Of a stretch of 64,000 nt of DNA, positions 19,407 through 27,307 are shown one piece after another. The stretch is from NCBI RefSeq assembly GCF_002101735.1, contig NZ_LQPE01000038.1, positions 62,001 to 126,000 of the forward strand, in the 5' to 3' direction. The stretch comes from Mycobacterium kyorinense. GTDB lineage: Bacteria; Actinomycetota; Actinomycetes; Mycobacteriales; Mycobacteriaceae. The first letter of the stretch is position 1. The number at the start of each line of letters is the position of its first letter. The position numbers and the translations under genes are program-made. The notes under the pieces are model-generated. The model worked only from the letters and a program-made list of their open reading frames with translations. It was not told the origin of the DNA and did not search any database.

Positions 19407-19678
19407 GCGACGACGATCCCTACGAGGTCGCTATCACGGCGACCGCTGCACGTGACCTCCAACGCTTACCCGAGAAAGTGGCCGCCGCGTGCGTCGAATT
19501 CATCTTCGGCCCCCTGGTAGCGAACCCGCACAGACTGGGTAAGCCGTTGCGTAACGACCTTGCGGGTCTGCACTCGGCTCGTCGCGGCGACTACCGCGTT
19601 ATCTACCTCACCGACGACCGCAACCGCCGGATTGCAATTCTGCATGTCGCGCGCCGTAGTGACGTTTACCGGCTATGA
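19403..19678 (+). CDS. relE: Toxin RelE (ribosome-dependent mRNA interferase)
   Basis: A 91-residue RelE/ParE-superfamily toxin starting at a GTG (MSDDDPYEVAITATAARDLQ) that overlaps relB. Typical motifs are LQRLPEKVAAA, the basic strand LGKPLRNDLAGLHSARRGDYRVIY and a C-terminal HVARRSDVYRL. RelE cleaves mRNA in the ribosomal A site; the basic residues and late tyrosine are in place, so it looks functional. Its last 13 bases overlap the 3' end of the convergent cobK. Closest recalled relative: M. tuberculosis Rv1246c, which is not in the cob cluster there. Confidence 0.92.
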   Translation: MSDDDPYEVAITATAARDLQRLPEKVAAACVEFIFGPLVANPHRLGKPLRNDLAGLHSARRGDYRVIYLTDDRNRRIAILHVARRSDVYRL

Positions 19679-20409
19679 CGCGACTGGCCCGCATTAGCAA
19701 CCCATTCCGCTGCCTCGTCGACGCTGCCCACCGTCGTCACGCCGGCCGGTAACGGCGGGCGATCGACCATCACCACCGGAATATCAAGCGCGGCGGCGGC
19801 GTCCAACTTCGCGCGGGTCATCTGCCCACCGCTGTTCTTGGTCACCAGCGCGTCGATGCGGTGCTCACGCATCAGCACGTACTCCCCCTCGTAGTTATAC
19901 GGCCCGCGGGACAACACCAATTGGTGGCGGCGGGGCAACACGTCGCTGTCCGGCGGGGTGACCGCGCGGATCAGAAACCAGGCGTCGCTGTCGGCGAAAG
20001 CCCTGACCCCCGACCTGCCGGTGGTGAGGAATACCCGCGAAAACCCTTGGTGTGCGACAATTTCAGCGGCTTCAGTGTCGGATGCGACCATAATGGCGTC
20101 GCCCGGCTCCCACGCCGGCCGGGCCAGCACCAAATGCGGCAGCCGTAACTCTTCGCACGCTGACGCGGCGTTCGCGGTGATGGTCGCCGCGAACGGGTGG
20201 GTGGCGTCGACGACGACGTCGATCCCTTCGTCGCGCAACCACTTCCGCAACCCCTCGACACCGCCGAAGCCGCCGATCCGCACCGGCCCGACAGGCAGCG
20301 CCGGATCCGGCACCCGCCCGGCCAGTGAGCTGATCACCTCGACCCCGGAGTGCAGCCGCGCAGCCAGTGCGCGAGCCTCGGCGGTGCCGCCGAGCAGCAA
20401 CACCCGCAT
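19666..20409 (-). CDS. cobK: Precorrin-6A reductase CobK
   Basis: NADPH-dependent reductase that converts precorrin-6A to dihydro-precorrin-6 (precorrin-6B). It has 247 residues; M. tuberculosis CobK has 244. The N-terminal nucleotide-binding segment reads MRVLLLGGTAEARALA, and the conserved DATHPFA follows near residue 70. The ATG shares one base with the cobM stop (TGATG), indicating coupled translation. The 3' end overlaps relE by 13 bp on the opposite strand. Confidence 0.94.
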   Translation of the reverse strand: MRVLLLGGTAEARALAARLHSGVEVISSLAGRVPDPALPVGPVRIGGFGGVEGLRKWLRDEGIDVVVDATHPFAATITANAASACEELRLPHLVLARPAWEPGDAIMVASDTEAAEIVAHQGFSRVFLTTGRSGVRAFADSDAWFLIRAVTPPDSDVLPRRHQLVLSRGPYNYEGEYVLMREHRIDALVTKNSGGQMTRAKLDAAAALDIPVVMVDRPPLPAGVTTVGSVDEAAEWVANAGQSRHSR

Positions 20410-21164
20410 CAGTGCCGGCTCCCGCGGACACGGCCGGTCGAGTACAGGTAGCTGTCGGTGAATCCCTCGGCGGCCAACACATCGCCGACGATGATCACCG
20501 CGGTCTTGGTGATTCCGGCGTCGTGCATCTGCCCGGCGATGTCGGCCAGCGTTCCGCGCAGCACGGTCTGCTGCGGCCAGCTCGCGAAAGCGACGACAGC
20601 CGTGGGCGTTTCGGCACGGTAGCCGCCGGCCAGCAGCTGCGGAACGATCGCGTCGATCTGCGCGGCGGCCAGGTGTAACACCAACGTGCCGCCCGAACGC
20701 GCCAACGTTGCCAGGTCCTCACCGGGTGGCATGGCCGTCGACAAGGTGGCGACCCGGCTCAACGTCACCGTCTGCGCCACCCCCGGCACGGTCAGCTCGC
20801 GGCCCAGTGCGGCCGCCGCGGCGGCGAAAGCCGGGACGCCGGGCACGATTTCGTACTCGATCCCCAGTGTGTCGAGTCGGCGGCACTGTTCGGCCACCGC
20901 GCTGTAGAGCGACGGGTCACCGGAATGCAGCCGCGCCACGTCCTGGCCGGCGGCGTCGGCAGAAGTGATCTCGGCGACGATCTGGTCCAGCGTCAGCGGG
21001 CCGGTATCGACCACTCGCGCGCCGGGCGGGCAGAGTGCCAGTAAGTCGTCGGGCATGATCGAGCCGGCGTACAGGCAAACCGGGCATCGGCTCAACAGCC
21101 GCTGCCCGCGCACGGTGATCAGGTCCGCCGCGCCCGGGCCGGCCCCGATGAAGTACACCGTCAT
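20409..21164 (-). CDS. cobM: Precorrin-4 C11-methyltransferase CobM
   Basis: SAM-dependent methylase that adds a methyl group at C11 of precorrin-4 to give precorrin-5. It has 251 residues, the same length as in M. tuberculosis. The N-terminal SAM loop reads VYFIGAGPGAADLITVRG, and YAGSIMPDDLL and ARLHSGDPSLYSA follow as typical CobM motifs. The ATG at 21164 overlaps the cobL stop as ATGA. The frame is open far upstream, but that extension lies antisense-like over cobL and shows no homology. Confidence 0.95.
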   Translation of the reverse strand: MTVYFIGAGPGAADLITVRGQRLLSRCPVCLYAGSIMPDDLLALCPPGARVVDTGPLTLDQIVAEITSADAAGQDVARLHSGDPSLYSAVAEQCRRLDTLGIEYEIVPGVPAFAAAAAALGRELTVPGVAQTVTLSRVATLSTAMPPGEDLATLARSGGTLVLHLAAAQIDAIVPQLLAGGYRAETPTAVVAFASWPQQTVLRGTLADIAGQMHDAGITKTAVIIVGDVLAAEGFTDSYLYSTGRVRGSRH

Positions 21165-22336
21165 GGCTTGACCATCGCCCACTGGGTGACCGGCAGCGCC
21201 GGACGCCAACCGGTGAAGCCGCCCAACGGCTCGCCGCGATAATGCTGGAAACGTTGCAGGTCCCCGCCCAGGATCGAATGGGCCTGCAGCAGAACGGCTT
21301 CCGATTCTGCCGTGACGGCGTTGGCGACCAGCCGTCCGCCTGAGGGCAGGTTTTCCAGGCAGGCCTCCAGCACGCCACGCTGGGTCAGGCCGCCCCCGAT
21401 GAACACCGCCGCCGGTGCTGCGGCACCGGCAAACGCCTCCGGCGCCGCACCGCGCACGTCGATATCGGCGCCGAAGGCGGCGGCATTGCGCATGATGCGG
21501 CCGCGACGGTCCTCGTCGCGCTCGAAAGCGACGGCGCTGCAACCCTTCCCGCTGCGCGCCCATTCCACCGCGATGCTTCCCGAACCCGACCCGACGTCCC
21601 ACAGCCGCTGACCGGGCCGAGGAGCCAACGCCGACAACGTCACCGCGCGGATGCCCTGCTTGGTGATCTGCCCGTCGTGGCTGAACGCATCCTCGGGCAG
21701 CGCGGCCGACATCTGTTCGTCTGGCAGGTAGCGGACCGCGATTACATTGGTGCCGTCGACGTCGTCCGGCGGGGCAGCGGCCCAGCCGCAGGCCGTGCTG
21801 CGCCGGCAGCGCTCCCCGGGCCCGCCCAACTGTTCGAGCACGCTGAATTCCGAGTCGCCGCGGCCATGTTCGGTGAGCAGCCCGGCCAACGCGGCCGGTG
21901 TGCCGGCATCGCGTGACAGCACAATGGCCCGTCCGCCTCGGCGCACCGCAGTGTGCGGCGCAGCGTTCACCAGGCTGATCACCTCGGTGTCCTGCACGCT
22001 CCAGCCCATTCGCGCACATGCCAGCGTCACCGCCGACACATGCGGCAAAACGGTGACCGACTGGGCCCCGAACAGCCGGATCAGCGTTCCGCCAATGCCG
22101 TGCAACAGCGGGTCGCCGCTGGCCAGCACGTGCACGTCGGTCGGTTCGTCGGGCAAGCCGCGCAGCGCGGGCAGCAACGGCGACGGCCACTCCCGGCGTT
22201 CCGCCGCGACGGAGTCGTCGAGCAAATCGAGTTGCCGCTTCGACCCGTAAACCACTGCGGCCCTGCGTAATTCAGACGAAGACGCCTCCGACAGGCCGGC
22301 CATCCCGTCGGCGCCGATGCCGACCACGACAATCAT
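21161..22336 (-). CDS. cobL: Precorrin-6Y C5,15-methyltransferase (decarboxylating) CobL
   Basis: Bifunctional enzyme of 391 residues (390 in M. tuberculosis). The N-terminal CbiE-type domain (MIVVVGIGADGMAGL, then VLASGDPLLHGIG) and the C-terminal CbiT-type Rossmann methyltransferase (DVGSGSGSIAVEWAR near residue 240) methylate C5 and C15 and remove the ring C acetate carboxyl. The ATG at 22336 overlaps the SDR stop as ATGA; the open frame further upstream is ignored for that reason. The next gene, cobM, is coupled in the same way. Confidence 0.95.
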   Translation of the reverse strand: MIVVVGIGADGMAGLSEASSSELRRAAVVYGSKRQLDLLDDSVAAERREWPSPLLPALRGLPDEPTDVHVLASGDPLLHGIGGTLIRLFGAQSVTVLPHVSAVTLACARMGWSVQDTEVISLVNAAPHTAVRRGGRAIVLSRDAGTPAALAGLLTEHGRGDSEFSVLEQLGGPGERCRRSTACGWAAAPPDDVDGTNVIAVRYLPDEQMSAALPEDAFSHDGQITKQGIRAVTLSALAPRPGQRLWDVGSGSGSIAVEWARSGKGCSAVAFERDEDRRGRIMRNAAAFGADIDVRGAAPEAFAGAAAPAAVFIGGGLTQRGVLEACLENLPSGGRLVANAVTAESEAVLLQAHSILGGDLQRFQHYRGEPLGGFTGWRPALPVTQWAMVKP

Positions 22337-23082
22337 CGCGGCATCCGGCGCCAGACGAACTGCGGCAGCATCCGCATCACCATAGACGCCGGCCCTAATG
22401 CCCGCGGCACCCACACCGAGCGCCGACCTTTGGCCAGCGCACGCGCGGTCGCGTCGGCGACCCGCGCCGGGGTGGTCGGCAGCGGGGCCGGTGTCATTCC
22501 TCGAGTCATCCGGCCGATCACGAAGCCCGGCCGCACGATCAGCAGCCGCACCCCGGTGCCGTGCAGCGCGTCGGCCAATCCGCTGGCGAAGCCGTCCAGA
22601 CCCGCCTTGGCCGAGCCGTACACGTAGTTGGCGCGGCGCACCCGCGCCCCGGCGATCGAGGAGAACACCACCAGCGATCCCCGACCCGCCGCCCGCATGG
22701 CCGCGGCCAGGTGGGTCAACAAGCTGACCTGCGCGACGTAGTCGGTGTGCACGATCGCCACCGCGTGCGCGGCGTCGGTCTCGGCGCGGGCTTGGTCACC
22801 GAGGACCCCGAACGCCAGCACCGCGGTGCCGATCGGGCCGTGCTGGTCGATGATCGAGGCGACCAGCGGGCCGTGAGATTCCAGGTCGTCGGCGTCGAAC
22901 TCGCATGTATGCACTGCCACCGCCCCCGCGGCGCGCACCATCGACACCTGCTCGACGAGCTGCTCGGCCCTGCGCGCCGCCAGCACCACCGCCGCGCCGG
23001 GCGCCAACCGCAGCGTGACCTCGATGCCGATCTCGCTGCGGCCACCGAAAATCACCACTGGCCGGGCACCCGTGTCATTCAC
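22333..23082 (-). CDS. Short-chain dehydrogenase, first gene of the cobLMK operon (Rv2073c type)
   Basis: A 249-residue SDR, the same length as M. tuberculosis Rv2073c. The start is the GTG at 23082 (MNDTGARPVVIFGGRSEIG). The nucleotide-binding glycine motif is GGRSEIG, an SDR variant; Ser in VVFSSIAGA and the YVYGSAKAG Tyr/Lys pair form the active site. Its stop overlaps the cobL start (ATGA), so it is translated with cobL-cobM-cobK. No role in cobalamin synthesis is known to me; the tight coupling makes one worth considering. It diverges from the F420 reductase gene over 35 bp. Confidence 0.88.
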   Translation of the reverse strand: MNDTGARPVVIFGGRSEIGIEVTLRLAPGAAVVLAARRAEQLVEQVSMVRAAGAVAVHTCEFDADDLESHGPLVASIIDQHGPIGTAVLAFGVLGDQARAETDAAHAVAIVHTDYVAQVSLLTHLAAAMRAAGRGSLVVFSSIAGARVRRANYVYGSAKAGLDGFASGLADALHGTGVRLLIVRPGFVIGRMTRGMTPAPLPTTPARVADATARALAKGRRSVWVPRALGPASMVMRMLPQFVWRRMPR

Positions 23083-23117
23083 GGCTGCGATTATCGCCTG
23101 CGATAGCGTGAGCAACG

Positions 23118-23531
23118 ATGGCGAATACCACCACCCGGCTCACCCAGGACGCGCTGGCGTTTCTCACCGAACGTCATCTGGCGATGTTGACCACGCTGCG
23201 CGCCGACAATTCGCCGCATGTGGTGGCGGTGGGTTTCACCTTCGACCCCAAGACGCACATCGCGCGGGTGATCACCACCGGTGGCTCGCAAAAGGCGGTC
23301 AACGCCGAACGCGGCGGCGTCGCCGTGTTGAGCCAGGTGGACGGCGCCCGCTGGCTGTCCTTGGAGGGCCGGGCCAAGGTGAACAGCGACGTCGACGCCG
23401 TCCGCGACGCCGAGCTGCGCTACGCCCAGCGGTATCGCACGCCGCGGGTCAACCCGCGGCGGGTGGTGATCGAGGTGCAGGTGGAGCGGGTGCTGGGTTC
23501 CTCGGATCTGCTGGACCGCGGCAAGGGCTGA
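23118..23531 (+). CDS. F420H2-dependent biliverdin reductase-type FDOR-B protein (Rv2074 type)
   Basis: A 137-residue split-beta-barrel flavin/deazaflavin oxidoreductase. The sequence ([46 protein letters not shown]) matches M. tuberculosis Rv2074, which has been shown to reduce biliverdin with F420H2 and was earlier called a pyridoxine-phosphate oxidase. The length is identical (137). It sits beside the cobLMK operon in both genomes, though no functional link is established. The gene is followed by copy 1 of the dispersed intergenic repeat. Confidence 0.88.
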   Translation: MANTTTRLTQDALAFLTERHLAMLTTLRADNSPHVVAVGFTFDPKTHIARVITTGGSQKAVNAERGGVAVLSQVDGARWLSLEGRAKVNSDVDAVRDAELRYAQRYRTPRVNPRRVVIEVQVERVLGSSDLLDRGKG

Positions 23532-23544
23532 GCTTCCGTTGGCC

Positions 23545-23604
23545 GTGAGCGTGCGCAAACCCGGGGTTTATCCGCACGACATCTGGGACACGCACGCTCG
23601 CGCC
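23545..23604. repeat. Dispersed intergenic palindromic repeat, copy 1
   Basis: About 60 bp with outer inverted arms GTGAGCGTGCG and CGCACGCTCGC. It shares the outer arms and the inner ATCTGGGACAC with the copy near 41.0 kb, and the outer arms with the copy near 50.0 kb. It lies between two convergent genes and could act as a bidirectional terminator as well as a mobile or structural repeat. Confidence 0.65.
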
Positions 23605-23614
23605 AAAAGTGAGG

Positions 23615-24289
23615 TTAGCCCGTGCGGGCGTCGCGGGCGCCCGGCGCCCGAATGACCAGTGGCACCGCCGGGAAGTACGCGGCCATCTCCGGTCGCGACT
23701 TGGCCAGCGCGGCAGTCCCGTAGCCCCGATGCCGGCAGTCGGGTCGAATCCAGATCCGCACGTGCACTTCGTGACCGATGAGTTCGCCGAACACCATGCC
23801 GACCTTCTCCTCACCGTCGACCGCGACGAACCACGCCGCCTCCTCGGCGTCGATTCGTGCCATCGCCGAGCGGATCTCGTCGTCGAGGTTGTCGGCCGGC
23901 CCGGCCGAGCCGTCACCGTGGGTGCCGACCTCCTGAGTCCGCAAGGCGAAGATGTCGCGATCGGATTCGCCGGCGAACGGCCGAAGCTCCAGAGTTTCGC
24001 CCGAACTGGCCGGTCGCTCCTTCAGCGTGAAGCTCAGTTGGCTGTTCAAATCCTCGAGCTCGGCGGCGATCTTCTTGCGTGAATCCTCGGTGAGCTGATC
24101 CAGCGACATCCCGATCACAGCCTCGGCGCCCCGATGCGACGTGCCCAGCAGGCCGACGATCGCTTCGACCGCGGCCTTGCGATCATCGGCGTCCACGATT
24201 GCGTCGAGCACCTCGTGCCGGCGTTCGAGGGCGTTGAGCAAAGCGTCGGCGATCTCCCGACGGGCGGCGGCGCGGTCGTGATTGGTCAT
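23615..24289 (-). CDS. GNAT acetyltransferase with a GyrA-like N-terminal helical domain
   Basis: A 224-residue protein in two parts. Residues about 8-85 (ALERRHEVLDAIVDADD, then GMSLDQLTEDSRKKIAAEL) look like the coiled-coil/tower segment of topoisomerase II subunit A (GyrA/ParC). Residues about 95-215 form a GNAT domain with VAVDGEEKVGMVFGELIG, and the acetyl-CoA pyrophosphate loop is CRHRGYGTAAL. Substrate unknown. The ATG at 24289 gives the full helical domain. The gene is single, between copy 1 of the intergenic repeat and pepE. Confidence 0.78.
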   Translation of the reverse strand: MTNHDRAAARREIADALLNALERRHEVLDAIVDADDRKAAVEAIVGLLGTSHRGAEAVIGMSLDQLTEDSRKKIAAELEDLNSQLSFTLKERPASSGETLELRPFAGESDRDIFALRTQEVGTHGDGSAGPADNLDDEIRSAMARIDAEEAAWFVAVDGEEKVGMVFGELIGHEVHVRIWIRPDCRHRGYGTAALAKSRPEMAAYFPAVPLVIRAPGARDARTG

Positions 24290-24376
24290 CGCCTGAGCGT
24301 AGCGGCGATCGCAAGCGCGGCGAAGCCGGGCGCGGCGGGTCGCCGCCGACGGACGTAGTCCGTATGGGCAGTCAGC

Positions 24377-25504
24377 TCAGGCGATCGGTACCACGATCAG
24401 TTCGTGCGGCCGGTTGTTGACCGGTTCCGCACCATCGTCGGTCACGACGACGATGTCCTCGATACGTGCCCCCCACCGGCCCGGGAAGTAGATGCCGGGC
24501 TCGACCGAAAACGCCATGCCCGCGGTGAGCGGCAGGTCGTTGCCCGCCACGATGTAGGGCTCCTCGTGCACCGACAAGCCGATGCCGTGGCCGGTGCGGT
24601 GCACGAAATACTCGCCGAGCCCGGCCGCCCTCAGCACGTCGCGGGCGGCGGCGTCCACCTGCTCGGCGGTCACTCCCGGGCGCACAGCGTCGACGGCGGC
24701 GCGTTGCGCGCGCTGCAGCACCGAATACTGTTGCGCCACTTCAGTGCTGGGCTCGCCGAGGCTGTAGGTTCGGGTGGAGTCGGAGTGATATCCCGGCTCG
24801 TAAGGCCCCCCGATGTCGACCACGACGATGTCGCCGGCGCGCAATTCGCGGTCCGAGCACTCGTGATGCGGGTCGGCGCCGTGCGGGCCGGAGCCGACGA
24901 TGATGAACGCCACGTCCGAATGTCCTTCGGCGACAATCGCTTCGGCGATGTCGGCGGCGACGTCGGCCTCGGTTCGGCCCGGTACCAGGAACTCCGGCAC
25001 CCTGGCGTGCACCCGGTCGATCGCCGCACCCGCCTTGCGCAGCGCGTCGATTTCGGCCGCGTCCTTGACCATTCGCAGCTGGCGCAGCACGCCGGTGGCC
25101 AGCACCGGCACCACGCCCAGGATGTCGGCGAGCGGCAACAGATGCAGCGCCGGCATCGCATCGGTGACCGCCGTGGCCGCCGGCGCGCCGCCCAGCGCCG
25201 CGGCGACCAGCCGGTAGGGGTCGTCGCCGTCGACCCAATCGGCCACCGCCAGACCCAGATCCGCGGCGGCCGACTCCTTCAGCGCGGCCAACTCCAGGCG
25301 TGGCACCACGACCGTCGGGTCGCCGGATGCGGGCACCACCAGCGCGGTGAGCCGCTCGAAGGTCTGCGCCCGCGAACCGATCAGATACCGCAAGTCGTAG
25401 CCGGGGGTGATCACCAGGCCGGCCAGCCCGGCGTCGGCGGTGGCGGTCGCCGCGGCGGCGAGCCGGCGGGCGTAGACGTCTGCGGGGAATCGGTGCGCGG
25501 CCAC
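24377..25504 (-). CDS. pepE: Xaa-Pro dipeptidase/aminopeptidase PepE
   Basis: M24 metallopeptidase of 375 residues that cleaves the bond before proline; M. tuberculosis Rv2089c has the same length. The N-terminal creatinase-like domain is followed by the pita-bread domain with the dinuclear metal ligands: Asp in VVVDIGGPY and HSDSTRTY, His in [16 protein letters not shown], Glu in SVEPGIY and Glu in ARIEDIVVV. All five are present. The gene diverges from the exonuclease gene across only 18 bp. Confidence 0.94.
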   Translation of the reverse strand: MAAHRFPADVYARRLAAAATATADAGLAGLVITPGYDLRYLIGSRAQTFERLTALVVPASGDPTVVVPRLELAALKESAAADLGLAVADWVDGDDPYRLVAAALGGAPAATAVTDAMPALHLLPLADILGVVPVLATGVLRQLRMVKDAAEIDALRKAGAAIDRVHARVPEFLVPGRTEADVAADIAEAIVAEGHSDVAFIIVGSGPHGADPHHECSDRELRAGDIVVVDIGGPYEPGYHSDSTRTYSLGEPSTEVAQQYSVLQRAQRAAVDAVRPGVTAEQVDAAARDVLRAAGLGEYFVHRTGHGIGLSVHEEPYIVAGNDLPLTAGMAFSVEPGIYFPGRWGARIEDIVVVTDDGAEPVNNRPHELIVVPIA

Positions 25505-25522
25505 GCTGGCAGGATATCGGGC

Positions 25523-26479
25523 ATGCCCGCACCCCTGCTCCTGCTCGACGGCGCCAGCATGTGGTTTCGCTCCTATTACGGGGTGCCGACGTCGATCACG
25601 TCACCCGGCGGCCGGCCGGTGAACGCCGTCCGCGGGTTCCTGGACTCGGTGGCGCTGGTGATCACCCGGCAGCGGCCGAGCCGTCTGGTGGTGTGCCTGG
25701 ATCTGGACTGGCGCCCGCAATTCCGGGTGGACGCCATCCCGTCGTACAAGGCGCACCGCGTCGAGCAGGAAAACCCCTCCGGCCAAGTCGATGTCGAGGA
25801 AGTGCCCGACGAGTTGTCACCGCAGGTGCAGATCATCGAGGAGATCCTCGACGCGTTCGGCATCTGCACCGCCGGCGCGGAGGGCTTCGAAGCCGACGAC
25901 GTGATCGGGACGCTGGCCGCCGCCGAACGCCGCGACCCCGTCGTCGTCGTCAGCGGCGACCGGGACCTGCTGCAGGTGGTCGGCGACGACCCGGTGCCGG
26001 TCCGGGTGCTCTACCTCGGCCGCGGCCTGACCAGCGCGACGCTGTTGGGCCCCGCCGAGGTCGCCGACCGTTACGGGATCCCGGTGGACCGGGCCGGCGA
26101 AGGTTACGCCGAACTGGCGCTGCTGCGCGGGGATCCCTCCGACGGCCTTCCGGGCGTGCCGGGCATCGGCGAGAAGACAGCCGCGACGCTACTGTCCCAG
26201 CACGGCTCGCTGGCAACGATCCTGGCGGCCGTCGACGACCCGAAATCGTCGCTGTCCAAAGGACTTCGGCGCAAGCTGCGTGATGCCGCCGACTACATCG
26301 AGGCCGCCGGCCCGGTGGTGCGGGTGGCCACCGACGCGCCGGTCACGTTGTCGACGCCCACTGACGCGCTGCCGCTGACCGCCGCCGATCCGCCGCGGGT
26401 GGCCGACCTCGCCACGCGTTACGGCGTCGGGTCGTCGATCGCGCGGCTGCAGAAGGCGCTGGATTCGCTGCCGGGGTGA
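25523..26479 (+). CDS. 5'-3' exonuclease (Rv2090 type)
   Basis: A 318-residue protein homologous to the 5'-nuclease domain of DNA polymerase I, without a polymerase domain. It has the N-terminal [16 protein letters not shown], the acidic metal-binding cluster [12 protein letters not shown] and [10 protein letters not shown], and the H3TH DNA-binding motif [14 protein letters not shown]. It would remove RNA primers or flaps in DNA repair or replication. The start is the ATG at 25523; the frame extends far upstream without homology. It converges with the DUF4333 gene with one base between the stops. Confidence 0.9.
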   Translation: MPAPLLLLDGASMWFRSYYGVPTSITSPGGRPVNAVRGFLDSVALVITRQRPSRLVVCLDLDWRPQFRVDAIPSYKAHRVEQENPSGQVDVEEVPDELSPQVQIIEEILDAFGICTAGAEGFEADDVIGTLAAAERRDPVVVVSGDRDLLQVVGDDPVPVRVLYLGRGLTSATLLGPAEVADRYGIPVDRAGEGYAELALLRGDPSDGLPGVPGIGEKTAATLLSQHGSLATILAAVDDPKSSLSKGLRRKLRDAADYIEAAGPVVRVATDAPVTLSTPTDALPLTAADPPRVADLATRYGVGSSIARLQKALDSLPG

Positions 26480-26480
26480 G

Positions 26481-27248
26481 CTACTTGGGCCGGCCGACCT
26501 CGTAGGTGCCCTTGTTGTCCTGGAAGGTCACGGTCACCTGGCGCTTGCTGCCGTCGATGGTGACGCTGCAGTCGAACGTGCCGCCCTTCTTCACCACCGG
26601 GTTCTGGCCGTCGTTGCACTTGACGTCCTTGACGTTCTTGGCGCCGTAGCCGTTGGTCTCGTCGGTCAGGATCTGTTGCACGCCGGCCTGCGCCTTGTTG
26701 ATGTCCAGCTTGGTAGTGACGAAGAACCCCGGCGCCCAAAACCCGAGTACCAAAACGACTGCGACGACGATCGCAGCGAACACGCCGACAACCGTCCCGA
26801 TCACCGCTCGCGAACGCTTGGAGCCGGCCGGCGGCGGCCCGTACTGGCCCGGCTGCTGCGGGTACTGGCCGGGCTGGCCGTACTGTCCCGGCGGGTATTG
26901 GCCGTACTGCCCCGGCTGCCCGTATTGGCCCGGGTACTGGCCCGGCTGCTGCGGGTATTGGCCGGGTTGGGCGCCGTATTGCTCGGGCTGCGGGTAAGCC
27001 GGCGGCTGCGCATACGGCTGAGACGGCGGATAGAACGGGCCGGGCTGCTGGTACGGCTGGTACTCGGTGGGCGTATACGCGGGTGCCTGCCACGTCGGCT
27101 GCTCGCCGGTCGGCTGCTGCCAGGCCGGCTGCTGTTCGCCGGATGGCTGCTGCCAGGGCGATCCCTGCTGCGTCGGCTGGTCGGACTGCTGATCGTCACC
27201 CTGCGGTGGCTGCCACGGATTCGGGTCAGATCCCTGCGGTCCGCTCAT
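26481..27248 (-). CDS. Pro/Gln/Tyr-rich membrane-anchored DUF4333 protein (Rv2091c type)
   Basis: A 255-residue protein: a low-complexity cytoplasmic N-terminus (residues 1-143) rich in Pro, Gln, Gly and Tyr, one transmembrane helix at about 148-171, and an extracytoplasmic DUF4333 domain (about 172-255) with two cysteines, in VKCNDG and FDCSVTI, likely to form a disulfide. Function unknown. It matches M. tuberculosis Rv2091c in position and plan. It starts at an ATG preceded by a 59-bp gap from helY. Confidence 0.85.
   Translation of the reverse strand: MSGPQGSDPNPWQPPQGDDQQSDQPTQQGSPWQQPSGEQQPAWQQPTGEQPTWQAPAYTPTEYQPYQQPGPFYPPSQPYAQPPAYPQPEQYGAQPGQYPQQPGQYPGQYGQPGQYGQYPPGQYGQPGQYPQQPGQYGPPPAGSKRSRAVIGTVVGVFAAIVVAVVLVLGFWAPGFFVTTKLDINKAQAGVQQILTDETNGYGAKNVKDVKCNDGQNPVVKKGGTFDCSVTIDGSKRQVTVTFQDNKGTYEVGRPK
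26829..26993 (-). repeat. PGQYGQ-type tandem coding repeat
   Basis: Residues 86-140 of the DUF4333 protein consist of degenerate short repeats around PGQY, such as [17 protein letters not shown]. The DNA repeats accordingly. Such arrays vary in length between strains and resemble the tyrosine/glutamine-rich tails of phase-separating or protein-binding segments. Confidence 0.75.
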
Positions 27249-27307
27249 CGTGTTTCCGGTCCTCTCAGTCGCGGTGCTGGCTATGCAACCGTAGCTGCGG
27301 CCTCAGC

